A DNA stretch of 64,000 nucleotides from Podocnemis expansa (GCA_007922195.1 ML682007.1:11356562-11420561), one strand, 5' to 3'; counted from the stretch's first letter, positions 46,600 to 57,588 are shown. Notes: generated by a model from the letters alone, not told the origin. Numbers and translations are program-made.

Positions 46600-49285
46600 G
46601 TGACAGGTTAGGAGGGTGATAAGCACTACACTGCTCTCATGGGTCTGTAAAGGCTGGGAGAATATTTTCTTCAAATAGATGCACCTGTGAATTCCATGTG
46701 GGGATGTGTGCGCCCTGGAGCTGGAGAGCTAGCCACGGCCACAAGGGCATTACCCATGCTCTACCACTGTAACTTCTCCCCTCTTCATATAAAAGGTGTT
46801 GCTGCCCCGAATTCCTCAGCTTGTTCTCCCCAACCATGGCTAGAGTTGGAACTCTGTGTGGTGTCTTTACATCTCACTCTGTTTCTGGGGGCCTTTTTTG
46901 GTATATTGTGGTAGTATCTTAGGTCTTGAGTGTCCTTTGTGATGCCCTTGTTAGGGTCCAAGGATTGTCTGCCATGTAGGGTGGCTGTCTCTAACAGTGG
47001 ACCTCAAATAAGGTGCTTCTTGAGTTTAGGCAAGGGACCCATTAAAGAGAGGTGCTCCATCTGTAAATCATTCACCAAGATGACTGAAGTGGTGGGTTAC
47101 TTTTTGGTTGATGTAGCACCTTTCAGAGTAGGTTATGAAGCCCATTTTGGTATTGAGGCCCTTGTCTAATTACTAGTTGCCTTTGGATCTGGCAAGTGAT
47201 GCTGGCCTGTTCTTGGTATCTAATATTTTCCCCAAGAGGAAAAAAGAGTAATTTTCTTTCTTTTGGTGAGGTGACAGAAGGTCCTGTAAAACCACTTGGG
47301 ACCATTTCATGGCTCAGGGAGAGAACTCCTTGTCTAAGAGGAGTCTCACCAACACTGCTTCCTCTGGCATGTGGAATGGAGCAAGTCCATCAAGTAGCTT
47401 CCTAGTGCTGCACTGAAAACCGCGAGTGCCTTTATTGTTGAACCTGGTTCTGGGTATGTGGTGTCTGTTGAATCTAGTACTAATGACATCAGTAACAGCA
47501 CTGACCGTTTCTGTGGAGACAATATGCCAAGTGGTATAAGACTTCCTTAGCCTCTCAGTCCTGGACTCTTTTTGGTTCAGGAGTTCTCTAGTGCAATGGC
47601 TTCTACCACCTTGTCCTCAATTGTACTATTGGCACCTTCTGGCTGTGTTGCAGAGCTACTGGGGCCATTGGCACTATACAGTACCTTGCAGTCCTTGGAC
47701 TGCGGACTGTGGTATTAAGGCTGACCTGACTGCGGCGTCAAGGCTGGCCTGACACCAAAGGCCTCCACAACACTGATGTGTCCTTCAGCAAGGTCCATTG
47801 CCTTGGAGGCAGATTCTATTGGTGCTGGTCCCCTCCCCCTCTACTGGATGGGAGAGTGTCTTATTTTGTGCTGCCGGTGCCAGTTCTCAACTTGTCTTTG
47901 GCACTAATGCTGCTGCCCCCTAATTGGACTGTGTGTCTGAGTTATTTCTCTCATTAGGACAAACTTTCCTATTGTCAGTATAGAATCTCTGGAAATTCGT
48001 CAGGATTCAGCTGCAGGTAATCAGTTAGGCACCAGGGATCACCCTTGGTTCACTATTGATACTGAGATTGCATCTGCCTGCATGCGGGACAGGGGTTCTT
48101 GGCTACTAATGGGTTTTCCGTATGTTCTGTGGCCTCGTTGGAATCCCTCAGATACCCTTCAGTTCCTGAGATCCCACTCCTCCACTTGCTCCAGAATAAA
48201 ATCTCCAGTCTTGATAGTGGCTCCCGCTTCTGTCGCATTTCTACTGCCAGTGTCTGCTGAATCTGTTCCCCTGAGACCCACAGGGCTATTCTGACAAGAT
48301 GATGTGGTACAAGAACAGGACCCATTGCCTGCATAGCAAACTGTCTCTTTTTCCTCTCTGGATGGCCCTGCGCCAGAATCTTCTGTTTCTCGTTGCCAAG
48401 GTCTCTAAGGGACTTTCCAGGGATCTTGCGTGTATCTTCAGTATCCAGGCAGGATTCTTGAAGGAAAACATGCATAAGCTGCTGGAGATCATCAACTGTT
48501 AGCTTCAAGGAGAATGGTGGGCCTCTGGAAAGACACTCTGGACTATCCTAGCTTCATTGCCCTGTATGGTGAAACATTCAGGGGAAAAAGTGAATTGCTC
48601 CCACACAGAGATTGGAGGGTTTCTGCTCCCACCCAGCTCCTAGCTTGCTGGCGGTGCCTGCAGCAAATGACTGAGCTTGGCAGATCAGGTCCACCTCTAA
48701 GGACAAAGAGTCCAAAAGAATGGATTTAATGGGTGGGTGGATGGGAGAAGATTGAATACCTCCTTGTAAGCGAACATGGCTGCTGGCCGGTCGGGAGGGC
48801 GCCTCCTGCTGGTGGGGAACGGGAGAGTTAGCAGGCGGGGCACCCCTGCCGGTTGTGTGAACACAGGTCTCTAGCTTGGCCCCCTAGCCGCGCAAGCCTG
48901 TCCCAAGTCTATGCGCCCTGGCCCTCAGGCGGGGCGGGCAAGCACAACTCAGGTGGATATGGATCACTGTAGGGTTTCCTCTTGTCAGGGCAAACAGGTG
49001 AGGGGTTGGGGAAGGAGACGCAGGCCCACCCGCTCCACTGTGTCTCAGCCCAGGGCCCTACCAGTGACTATGAGGAGAGTCACTGGGCCAGCCGGGTCCC
49101 CAACCGCAACATGCTGGCACAGGGCATCCCTAACTCACAGCCCTCCCTGGGCCAGTTCCTCCCTCTCTGAGGTCTGAGTACCTACTTCCAGAGGGCGTAG
49201 CCGTCCTCCGTATCCCCTTCGTGGTGGGCCTGGGGTATCCTGCTAAACCCCTCTGCAGCTGGTGGGGGTAGATCTGGGTACGTCC

Positions 49286-49425
49286 GTCTCCTCGGCGAGA
49301 GGCAATTCCTTGAGGTCCTGGGATCCACAGCCATCAGTCTCCTCGGCGAGGGGTAGCTCCTTGAGGTCCTGGGGTCTGCACACTGTGGGGGTTTCTTCCT
49401 CCGCAGAGGGGAGCTCCTCCAGGTC
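49286..49425 (-). repeat. 51-bp tandem repeat inside the LTR, in frame
   Basis: GTCTCCTCGGCGAG starts at 49286 and again at 49337, each followed by TCCTTGAGGTCCTGGG, a period of 51 bases. A third, diverged unit follows from about 49393. On the minus strand the units encode DLKELPLAEET twice and a relative of it (DLEELPSAEEE), so 51 bases equals 17 codons and keeps the frame. Confidence 0.8.
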
Positions 49426-49713
49426 ACACGGACCATAAGTTAAGGGGTCCTTGGCCTCACCGGGGACTGGCCTGGCTCCGGGGCCGGTCGCTGCCTCTGG
49501 GATCTGCAGGCCTTGAAATGGCCTCCCCAGTCTGCTGCCTCTGGGTTCCCTTCCCAGTCGCCCGGCCCAGGGAGGCTAGGTGGGCCGTAAGACTGGCGGG
49601 TGGAAAGGTCAGTGGCCCCTCGGCGAGCTTGGGTCTGCCTTCTCTGGTTCGGCTCCCTGCTGGCCGGTATCTCCTTCCCCTCCAAGAGCTCAGCCCCAAC
49701 TGAGCTCCTGGTC

Positions 49714-49725
49714 TGGGCTTTTATG
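49714..49725 (-). promoter_or_regulatory. TATA-like box in the LTR
   Basis: Minus-strand GCATAAAAGCCC, placed where a U3 promoter would be expected, upstream of a GAGCTCAGTTGGGGCTGAGCTC palindrome-like segment at 49680-49706. Activity cannot be judged. Confidence 0.45.
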
Positions 49726-50654
49726 CTTCCCCTTCCTGTTCTGGCGCCGCCCTTCTGTTTCCGGGGCCTAAGGCTTGCAGTTCCCCATTCTGGCCAGGGA
49801 GGGCATTCGGGCCGGTCCTTTGGCTCAGGCTCAGAGGGCGGCCGTAGCTCCCTGCTACACTCCTTTTATCTGCAAATGGACATGATGAACTTTCAGGGGC
49901 TGCTTTCTAAATAGACTGTCAATTGGGCAGCCGATTTTCAGTCAAATTGCTAGAGCTCTCCAGGGAAGATTGCATTGATTGTGAAAGGCCGCATAGTGGC
50001 CAGCACCACCTTGCAGTCAGTGAATATGATGGATACTGCAGCTGGAGTCACACCGTCATCTGTGACTATGAAAAGAACCTTGTGGCTGTGGAATTTGGAT
50101 ATTGTGTCTGATGTGCAGTAGACCACTGAAGACTTACTGTTTGATGACCAGGTTTTGTTGTCAGGGAAGCCTGACAAAACCTTGCACCCTTAAAGACCCT
50201 CAGGCTGCTTTGTGTGATGTGGCAGTGCCTACTCTGATTTTAAGAGAGACCACTACAGGAGCCAGCAGCTGCAACAGCAAAACTGCTTGCAGGACTTCTT
50301 TGGATGATCCTTCCTTTCTATTCTTTGTGAGCCCTTGGAGAACAATCTGGGTCTGCCAAGATAGGTGGCAAGGTTTCCCTTCCTCAAGCAGGCTATCTTA
50401 TGCTAACTGACTTCTCTCCCTCCTGGAGTCTCTTCCCAATGTCCATGCTCAATGTACTCTCTCATGCCCTATTCTGCTTCTTCCTGTCTGCCTTCAGTTT
50501 TTGTGTGTTCCTTTATTTTTGGTCTGATGGTTTCCTTTAGCTCTTCTCATGGTAACTTCCATTGTTCATGCCGTTTGCTCTTTCTTCAGCTGACCAATTA
50601 ACTGAGCTTGCAAAGATGCCCCCGTGCCCGTTTTCTCTGATGTTTGTATCTGAA

Positions 50655-50784
50655 CAAGCAAGGAGTCCTATGGCACTTAAAGATTAACAAATTCATTTAT
50701 TGCATGAGCTTTTGTGGGAGAAAATCCCACTTCGTCAGATGCTTTTTTTGCTGAACTAGACTAACATAGCTACCCCTTTCGATC
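50655..50784 (+). mobile_element. Penelope-like foldback copy with 11-bp TSD
   Basis: Inverted arm AAGGAGTCCTATGGCACTTAAAG to GTCAGATGC is joined directly to the 3' terminus TTTTTTTGCTGAACTAGACTAACATAGCTACCCCTTTCGATC. TTGTATCTGAA (50644-50654) and TTGTGTCTGAA (50785-50795) flank it with one mismatch. It shows that the short form has lost almost the whole direct arm. Confidence 0.8.
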
Positions 50785-50795
50785 TTGTGTCTGAA

Positions 50796-51384
50796 GAGGA
50801 TCACTAAGTCTTAAACTCTTGCTGTTGCATCTGTTTGGTACGTGCATGGTATGGGTCTGTTTGGTAGTGGAGGATCTCCTTACATATAGCCACTCATGAC
50901 ACAATGGATTTTCACAATACAGCTTTACAGTATCAATCAGAATTAACAAACTGTGCAGATGTAGTCCTAATTTATCAGATCTGTGATATCACAGGACTGT
51001 GACTGTGCTGACTTTTTGACACCAACCGTAGTAACTCTATAGCACTAAAGACAGAAAACCCAGCAGTAGATGTAAAGAAATGTTAGGAAGAGAAGCCAAA
51101 TCCAAAATAATTCTATTGTGGATGATTCTGGATTTGCATCCAGGTAACTGAGATCAGAATTTGGCCCAAGTGGTGCAGTGACTGTGTAGGCTGAATGAAA
51201 ATCTGAATGTCTGTCCTGCTGGAAATTCTCTTATTTCAATATTTATTTGTTCAAATTGGGGATGAAAAGCTGAAGTATTGAACAGTTAGTTTAAAATTCT
51301 TGATGAAACCAAATTTGGTATTTCTGAATCAAAAAAGCTTAGTTTTGAGCTGATTTGCTGTTTAAATTATATTTTCCTGTTGGG
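50796..51384. other. unassigned stretch
   Basis: No family or gene recognised. Confidence 0.35.
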
Positions 51385-51602
51385 GCACATTGACTCATGG
51401 GAGTTCTAGTTCAGGTTGGATTGCTTCACTTTCCCGTTATGTTGGGCTTCCTTACCAGACTACCTTTCCCAGGATGCAGCATGGAACTCGTTCAGAAGGG
51501 ACTGCACTGCATCATGGGAGATGTGGTCAGACTGGAGATCCTGGCCTAGGAGAGAGTGGGGTCATCATGCTTCTGAACTACAATTCCTGTAAGGCAATGT
51601 GC
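51385..51602. mobile_element. MITE-like inverted repeat
   Basis: GCACATTGACTCATGGGAGTTCTAGTTCA at the left is mirrored by TGAACTACAATTCCTGTAAGGCAATGTGC at the right, about 29 bases each with few mismatches. Two more TGGGAGTTCTAG-like words lie inside (CCCAGGATGC, CATCATGGGAGATG). Superfamily unknown; flanks give no clear duplication. Confidence 0.65.
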
Positions 51603-53217
51603 TTCTGAAAAAGAGACCCTGACTTCCTCCTTCAGTTCTGTATTACTTCCAGATTTCCTTGCTTCAGTGCACATAAAGACATGAATAAAGTAGTCTGTAG
51701 CCAAGAATGTATTGACTGCTGCAAAAAGCCAGTCATAGAAGCAGCTCACAGTCCTTGTGCTTTCAGCCCATTTTTACTTGTCACAGTCACACTGTTGTAG
51801 CTTAAGGGAAGAAGATCCTTTACTGGGCCCAACAACCACGTGCTACTTTAAATTTTTCCAAGTTAATTTTCTCAGTGTTAAGATGACAAACCTCTGGCAA
51901 TAGAGCTGATGTGGAAGACAATAAACAATGAAATAGCTTATTCTGTTGTCACTATATTCATTTCATAGTTTGAAGCATGAACTCATTTTCTAGAATGGCC
52001 TTGGGTGGTATTGTAGGGATGTGCAGCTACATGACAATCAAAAAGATGCATTTCCTACTATCATCTAGCAACTTACTGCAGGTTCACCTCCCAGAATGGA
52101 TTGAATAGAGGAGGGAAACTAAGTAAACTGCTCATTTGTATTTCGCCCAAAGGATGTTATTGGGCCACTGCTGGCTGACTGAGATCATGTGTCATTAGAA
52201 GATACAAAGCTCTGCATAGGACAGTGAGGTGAGAGTTGCTAGGAAACATTGCCCCATAACATATTGGAAGGAAGGATGAGGGTGATGGGGAGAATGAATT
52301 GTAGAAGTGCTTGTCTGAGATTCAATGTCAATGTGTATCCATGCGTATTACATGTAGAGTCTGACTCAAAGTTTTTTGGAAAGATTTCGTTTTGTCTTCA
52401 CTAGCTTTGGATCAGGCCTGTGGCAGTTTTATTGTGTCAATTGGTTGTTATCCTATTCCTGGGGAAATAACTTACGTACACAGTTGTTTCTTTAATATTG
52501 TAATCCTGTTGAATTACTAGTTGCAATGGATCATATTCAGAGAGATGTCTAAGAGAGTCAAAGATAGTTGAAAGGTGTTTTAGTTTTCATTTGCTCAGCC
52601 TCACCTCAGAGATGGATGTAATTTCAGTGACTTTGAAGTTACATCAAGGCCGAATGTGGTCTAGCAATTATTTTTACTGATCTATGCCCAGAGATAGAAG
52701 CTATTGCACAAGTTTGCAGATACCTATGCAGTTCACATATGTTAACTATCTAGTACAATCTCACATTAACTGCTTTATTTTATAGCCTTCCACATTCTGC
52801 TCTTCACTAATTTCTCTTTGCAAATCATGTTTGCAAAGCAGCCTCTACATTCAATAGCTGTTGCTGTCTAATGCATGTATGTTTTTTATGTTCTTAAGGG
52901 AGTTCTAGCTGGAGATCCTGAATGAGCTAAAATTGTATGCCCTTGTGATGTCTCATGGCCAGATCTTTTGTTGGTGTAGCTCTCCTGAAGCCAATGGAAC
53001 CTCAGCTATGGTGATGTAGATCAGAGATCTTAGTTAGATTCCATTGTAAACAATGGTGAAGATGCTCTGATTTCTGCAGCGGCTGGATCAGGTTCCACCT
53101 GAGGATCTGACCCATTAGCTAATTATTTCTTGCATTATTTTGGGGAGAGCTATCCAACAGATTAAACATAAACAACTGGGTCATAGCGATACTAAATAAA
53201 GTATTTTCAGAGTCTAA
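51603..53217. other. unassigned stretch with palindromic traces
   Basis: GGCCAGATCTTTTGTTGGTGTAG...GCCAATGGAACC at 52958-53002 and GGATCAGGTTCCACCTGAGGATCTGACCC at 53086-53114 resemble parts of old palindromic MITEs. No gene. Confidence 0.4.
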
Positions 53218-53219
53218 TA

Positions 53220-53561
53220 CAGTGGGGATCCCTTAACATGTGGGTGTCGGGGGACAAGCCGCTGTGACCACCCGTTAAACAAACCGCGGGTAAATGGGAT
53301 TGTGGTGAATAAATAAATGAATAAAATGCAGTGTGGTACTAATAAGGCTCACTCTGTCTGTTTCGGTGCCCTGGTCAGCTTCCACTTTCAGTTAGCATGT
53401 GGGACTCGTTAGGTTGGTACTCACGCCACATGTTTCCATGCCCAGGCCAACTTTCACCTTTAGGCACCACGTGTTAGCTTGGTGGCTCTGGGGGACATGA
53501 CCAGAGCGTGCGGTAACCACATCCACACGCAAACCAGTCACGTGTTAACAGGTTCCCACTG
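53220..53561. mobile_element. pogo/Tigger-like (Tc1/mariner) element, TA duplicated
   Basis: Starts CAGTGGGGATCCCTTAACATGTG and ends CACGTGTTAACAGGTTCCCACTG, about 23 bases inverted with few mismatches. TA lies directly outside both ends (53218-53219, 53562-53563). CAGTGGG-type ends with a TA target are typical of pogo/Tigger relatives. The 342-bp body carries no transposase. Confidence 0.75.
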
Positions 53562-53838
53562 TACTTCTCAAAGTTGCATTTAAAACTGATGATGAAGCTT
53601 CCTTTTAACTTTTTAATCTTGAAATGATATTGAGAACCCTTCAAAAAAGGTGTTAGAGTAAAACAATGGACTTTCTAATCAATCATATAAAATTGTAATA
53701 TATTGGAAACTTATTATTAATAATGAACCATTATTCTTTATGTATCATGCCTCACTCTCTAATCTATCTGTATTAGTTACTTTTTAAAGGAATAGATTGA
53801 TGAATTACTCTATTAAAAAGAAGGAAGAGACAAATTCT

Positions 53839-54036
53839 TTAATAGAGCAAAACTGCACCAGGGTTTTTACAGTGACTGAATTTTGCAATGTACTTTGTGT
53901 GCTCCTTTTGTCTTTCTGGGCATTGTATGATGTTGAGGGAAGAAGTTAGGTCACAGAAATGTGGTGGGTTTGTCTCTTGATGTACTGATTTGGGTACATA
54001 AAAAGGCCATTCATGTTCAGGAAAGTAGTTGAACAC
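53839..54036 (-). other. short open frame with protein-like composition, unknown
   Basis: A minus-strand frame of 65 codons begins MFNYFPEHEWPFYVPKSV; the frame is open a few codons upstream of the Met too. Residue use (P, H, C, aromatic residues) looks more protein-like than other frames in the window. It ends against a Penelope fragment on the other strand. It might be a pseudogene or transposon coding piece. I do not recognise it, and chance is a real possibility. Confidence 0.25.
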
Positions 54037-54044
54037 ATGCTCAA

Positions 54045-54212
54045 AGTTGACCTGTTCCCATGACTCTCACTTTCCTGTGCTTATCTCCTCCCGTTCTGTA
54101 AGTTCCCCCGTCTTCAAAGCATCTGATGAAATGGGATTTTCTCCCATGAAAACTCATGCAGTAAATATATTTGTTAGTCTTTAAGTGCCACAGGACTCCT
54201 TGTTTGTTTTTA
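54045..54212 (+). mobile_element. Penelope-like 3' fragment
   Basis: CTGTTCCCATGACTCTCAC, CCCGTTCTGTAAGTTCCCCC, GCATCTGATGAAATGGGATTTTCTCCC, TTTGTTAGTCTTTAAGTGCCACAGGACTCC in family order. Terminal CTAGACTAACACAGC part is lost. Confidence 0.8.
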
Positions 54213-54922
54213 TTAAATAGGAAGGGTTTCCTGAACTGGTGCCAAATCCCTTAATAGGTATGTCTAGTATTAATGATGAACAATATATTCTTTTGGAAAT
54301 GATTTTTAATATTTTATTTTTATTAATGATTGTCCAACCACTAATCAGATAGGGTCACTGAATGCCCTGTTTGGATCCGGTTTTTCACAGAATTCAGTCA
54401 TCCTGAGAACAAACTCATAAGATGCTCTCCTTCTGAATAAACCCAGTGAACTTAATGGCTACATGCAGAATGCTACATGACGACACCAGGCTATATGTTT
54501 GGGTAATAGAGAAACCTGGCCTGTTTTGTGGGGAAAAATGAATAAAATGTTTCAAAGCTATTCACAAATTTTTATTTACTTAAAGTCAATGCCAAAATGT
54601 AACCTGCTTCAGCCAGATGTGTTGTGCAACTCTGGTTTAAGCCTCAAAACTTACAAAATCTTCTAAGTACAAAGAGTAGTGTTTGAGGTTTAGCTCAGGT
54701 AAGGGTTCTATTCATGGATATATTCCCACTGACGTCAAAAGGTGTGGGATTGGAAGAGCCTACTTGTGGTGATCTGTACAGCACCTGGTAAAAGGATAGC
54801 CAGTTTAGCCTCCCTTTGAGGGAGAAACCAGTAACTCAAAGAGAGGGAATGCTGTCTAGTACAGCAGAGTGTGTCTGAAAGGCCTCCTTACATTTTGCCC
54901 ACTATCTGGTGTGCATGTAAAC
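54213..54922. other. unassigned stretch
   Basis: No family or gene recognised. Confidence 0.35.
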
Positions 54923-55112
54923 CAGAGGTCTCCAACTCATGGCCCATGGGCTGCATGTGGCCTCTAAGGCTATTTTCTGCACCCTGCAATGACATTATCG
55001 TTATCGATATTTGGAATATTGGTGTGTATGAAAAGATTTCAGCGGTGCAGTCCTTGAACTAACGTACTAGTCCTCATGTGGCCCTCCTGATGATTTGACT
55101 TTGAGAGCCCTG
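54923..55112. mobile_element. hAT-type non-autonomous element
   Basis: CAGAGGTCTCCAACTCATGGCCC at the left and TTGACTTTGAGAGCCCTG at the right form short inverted ends. Flanks ATGTAAAC and GCATAAAC share 5 of 8 positions. The interior has GGGCTGCATGTGGCC and CATGTGGCCCTCC, mirrored words common in a hAT family found in reptiles. Confidence 0.7.
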
Positions 55113-55474
55113 GCATAAACCCTCCAGGCATGCATTAAAAGTTCCTTAATGCATATTAATATAATACCATTCAAAACTGCACTACATTAACACACATTAG
55201 AGAGCTGTTGGGGAGTGCCAGTAGGCTGTACGTGGCCTAGTTAATGCACAGAACATTTGGGTGCTTTAGAAATCACAGCTGTCTCCTGTACATTGTGGTG
55301 ATGTGTAGACAAGTCCTTAGATCTTGCTGTAGAGAGTGGTAATTATTAAGCTGCTCAAAAGAAGCAATGTGGTCCTGAAATCTGAATACTGGACAGGCAG
55401 CCAGCAGCTCTTGTGCCCTAATACTGTCTGTTATGTATGGCAAATCATCCTCTCTGTCCTGCATACTTTAGTCC

Positions 55475-55545
55475 TATTACAGTAGTGCCTAAAGGTCCAA
55501 GGACAGGACCCCATTGAGCTAGGCACTGTACAAATATCCATAATC
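55475..55545 (+). mobile_element. MIR-like CORE-SINE fragment
   Basis: ATTACAGTAGTGCCTAAAGG followed by GACCCCATTGAGCTAGGCACTGTACAAA is a familiar amniote SINE segment. Truncated on both sides. Confidence 0.6.
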
Positions 55546-56490
55546 TTAGGGGTGTTGTGAAAGAGTTCCTAAAAGCATAGGGAGAACTTGGAAACTCAAA
55601 CCTATAGAAGATATTAATCTATATTAATATTTCTGGCTGTGAACTCTCCATATATGGGAAAAATCAATTCACAAAACCTAAGAAGAAGAAAACCTGATAA
55701 AGGCACTTTTCTTAAACTGAAAACAAAAATGGGAATGGTAAATAAATGGTTGTAGCAGTAGTTGCAGTGTTGGAAGGCTAGAGGGACTTTAATTTTCATA
55801 CAAAGCAAAATACAAAAGTGGCATAAATTGAACATAAAGGTTCAGTAGTAAGAAGTCTGTTTGTTCATTAATGCTCCAAATAGCTACTCCCCCCACATTT
55901 AAGTTTCAAATAATCTAAAATGATGAGGTGGGATTTGTTGGGAAGAAGCACAGCATGTAGCCTAATCTTCCATCGTGCAGACTTACCCACATTATCATAA
56001 AAAAGCTGGAGGTTTTTTTTTTGATCTCACTTTTTTGTGAATGTCTTGACAAATGAACAAGAAGTGCATTAATAATGGAACTAGTGATTTTTTTCACATG
56101 CATTTAAAATGAGTTCATTTTGGATTTTGTTGTTTTCAGTCATCATAAAGCTGCACTGATATGTACAACCCACTGGTTTGGGATACAGTTTATCTTTACT
56201 GGTTTGTTTTTGTTTGTTTGTGTGTGTGTGTTCCTCTTCATTGTATCACTCTAGTTGAAAACTGATGTTAACTTAAACTTCTGGATTGATGACTGAAAAC
56301 ATTGATTGCCATTCACTCCATTTATTTCTCAGTGTCAGAGGACCACTTGGTAGCAAGACCCTTCTCCTGGTGAGAGGAGCAATTGGATCTGGTTCCTAAA
56401 TATGATGGGACAGATTCTGTGTTACTCATAACCAATACTAGGTAAATTCATTGATATAGGTCTGCTCTCGGAAGTACAAAGTGAAACTAG
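55546..56490. other. unassigned stretch
   Basis: A GT-rich microsatellite at about 56205-56231 (TTTG and TG units). No gene. Confidence 0.4.
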
Positions 56491-56958
56491 GGGCTTGTCT
56501 ATACTTAATGCTGCAGTTGTGTTCTTGTAGTGCATCAGTGAAGATGCTACCTGTGCTGATAGGTCATCTTGCATCAGCATAGGTAATCCACCTCCTTGAA
56601 AGGTGGTAGCTATGTCAACAGGAGAAGCCCTCACACGGACACAGCACTGTCTGTATCAGGAGATAGATCAGAATAACTGCATTGCTCAGGGGTATGTAGT
56701 TATCCCAAATATAAATTGCTGGTGTAGACCAAAACTGTGTTGGTTAAGCGTGAAATAGTCACACCAGCAATGTCCTGAGTGTGGACATTTATTATACGTG
56801 TGTCAGGGTGACTTATTCTCCTTCCAGTAGGGAAATGGTTATACCAGTATGAACCATCTTGATGTTGCTATAACTGTGTCCACACTACAAGGATTGTACT
56901 GCTTTAGTCATATCAATATAGTTCAAATGGTAGAAATTTTTAGTGTGTACAAATCCTG
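56491..56958. mobile_element. GTCTACACT-type MITE, 468 bp
   Basis: Begins GGCTTGTCTATACTTAATGC and ends TTTTTAGTGTGTACAAATCC, an imperfect inverted pair. TGCATCAGTGAAGATGCTACC, CATAGGTAATCCACCTCC and GCTCAGGGGTATGTAGTTATCCC match the copy at 20792-21016 in order. The region 56725-56900 is extra relative to that copy. Confidence 0.65.
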
Positions 56959-57240
56959 AAGTGTATATACTCCAGAATTTCACCTGTATAACTCAGGTTT
57001 GTTCTACACTAAAAATTGTATTGGAGTAACGATGCCGATTAGGAGTGCAAGGAAATAATCACATCCCTGACAGACAGCTATGCTGACAAAACCCACAGAG
57101 TACTTCTGTTAATATAGCTAACATTGTCTGGAGAAGTGGTGTTCTTAAACAGTTGAAAAACTCATCTTTTGGTGTCTGCTGGGCCTCCTACGAGAGTTTT
57201 CCAGTGCAGCTACACTGGAAATAGGCTGGACAGTATAGAC

Positions 57241-57426
57241 CAGTGGCTATCAAACTTGGGGTCGGGACCCAGTATTGGGTCTCAGACTCTCAGGTACTAG
57301 GTCATGGCACCCACTGCTGCCCCCACCAGAAGACTGGCGTGCATTGTTCAAAGATGCAGTTATTGTGTTGCAAGCATAAATGATTTTTTCAACTGGGTCC
57401 CAGGAAAAAAAGTTTGAAAACCACTG
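57241..57426. mobile_element. hAT element 1 of a tandem pair
   Basis: Ends CAGTGGCTATCAAACTTGGGG and AAAAAGTTTGAAAACCACTG; 186 bp. Left flank GTATAGAC (57233-57240), right flank GTGTAGAC (57427-57434), 7 of 8 identical. The interior (GGGTCGGGACCCAGTA, GGGTCCCAGG) differs from element 2, so the two are different families. Confidence 0.85.
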
Positions 57427-57434
57427 GTGTAGAC

Positions 57435-57588
57435 CATTGGTTCTCAACTTTTTGCAGGTTGCAACACATTTGGTGGCATATCATGACCCTAAAGGACAAA
57501 TCCAGCCATCTCCCTATCTTTTCGTGACACCCTTACTGTTGTGTGGCAACACAGAATTGTGTCTCAACATAGTGGCTGAGAACCACTG
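57435..57588. mobile_element. hAT element 2 of a tandem pair
   Basis: Starts CATTGGTTCTCAACTTTTTG and ends GTGGCTGAGAACCACTG; 154 bp. Flanks GTGTAGAC (57427-57434) and GTATAGAC (57589-57596). Its interior matches the family of 21025 and 25430 (CCAGCCATCTCC...CGTGACACCC...TGTGTGGCAACACAG). Confidence 0.85.

Larger units (their letters stand above)
48765..49859 (-). mobile_element. solo LTR (1095 bp) with perfect 5-bp TSD
   Basis: On the minus strand the unit begins TGTAGCAGGGAGCTACGG and ends CATGTTCGCTTACA, the TG...CA form of an LTR. CTCCT lies at 48760-48764 and 49860-49864, a perfect 5-bp duplication. It is far more GC- and CpG-rich than its surroundings, implying a younger age. A TATA-like box lies 135-145 bases from the 5' end. 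The 5-bp duplication fits Ty3-type elements or class III retroviruses; I do not assign the family. It could also be a complete small non-autonomous element, since part of it looks coding. Confidence 0.85.
46600..50440 (+). mobile_element. decayed retrotransposon ORF1/gag-like region, probably DIRS type
   Basis: Plus-strand frames, broken by stops and shifts, keep islands of protein-like text in order: LGKGPIKERCSICKSFTKM (about 47027-47083), a Ser/Pro-rich part, GFPYVLWPRWNPSDT (about 48112-48156), a DDVVQEQDPLPA segment (about 48300-48335), and after the solo LTR a segment KGRIVASTTLQSVNMMDTAAG (about 49985-50045). The CxxC-containing first island and the order fit the ORF1/gag-like protein of vertebrate DIRS-type retrotransposons. 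Assignment is from memory of the family, so a Ty3 or ERV gag origin remains possible. No reverse transcriptase or recombinase is visible here. Limits are approximate. Confidence 0.5.

Noticed and set aside
48053..48508. 151-codon minus-strand open frame, the longest in the window
   Set aside because: It lies antisense to the retrotransposon gag-like islands read on the plus strand and shows no own motif. Best explained as a shadow of former coding sequence.
49440..49914. Overlapping open frames on both strands in a GC-rich block
   Set aside because: They fall in the solo LTR; high GC reduces stop codons. Only the 51-bp repeat at 49286-49425 gives a specific coding hint.
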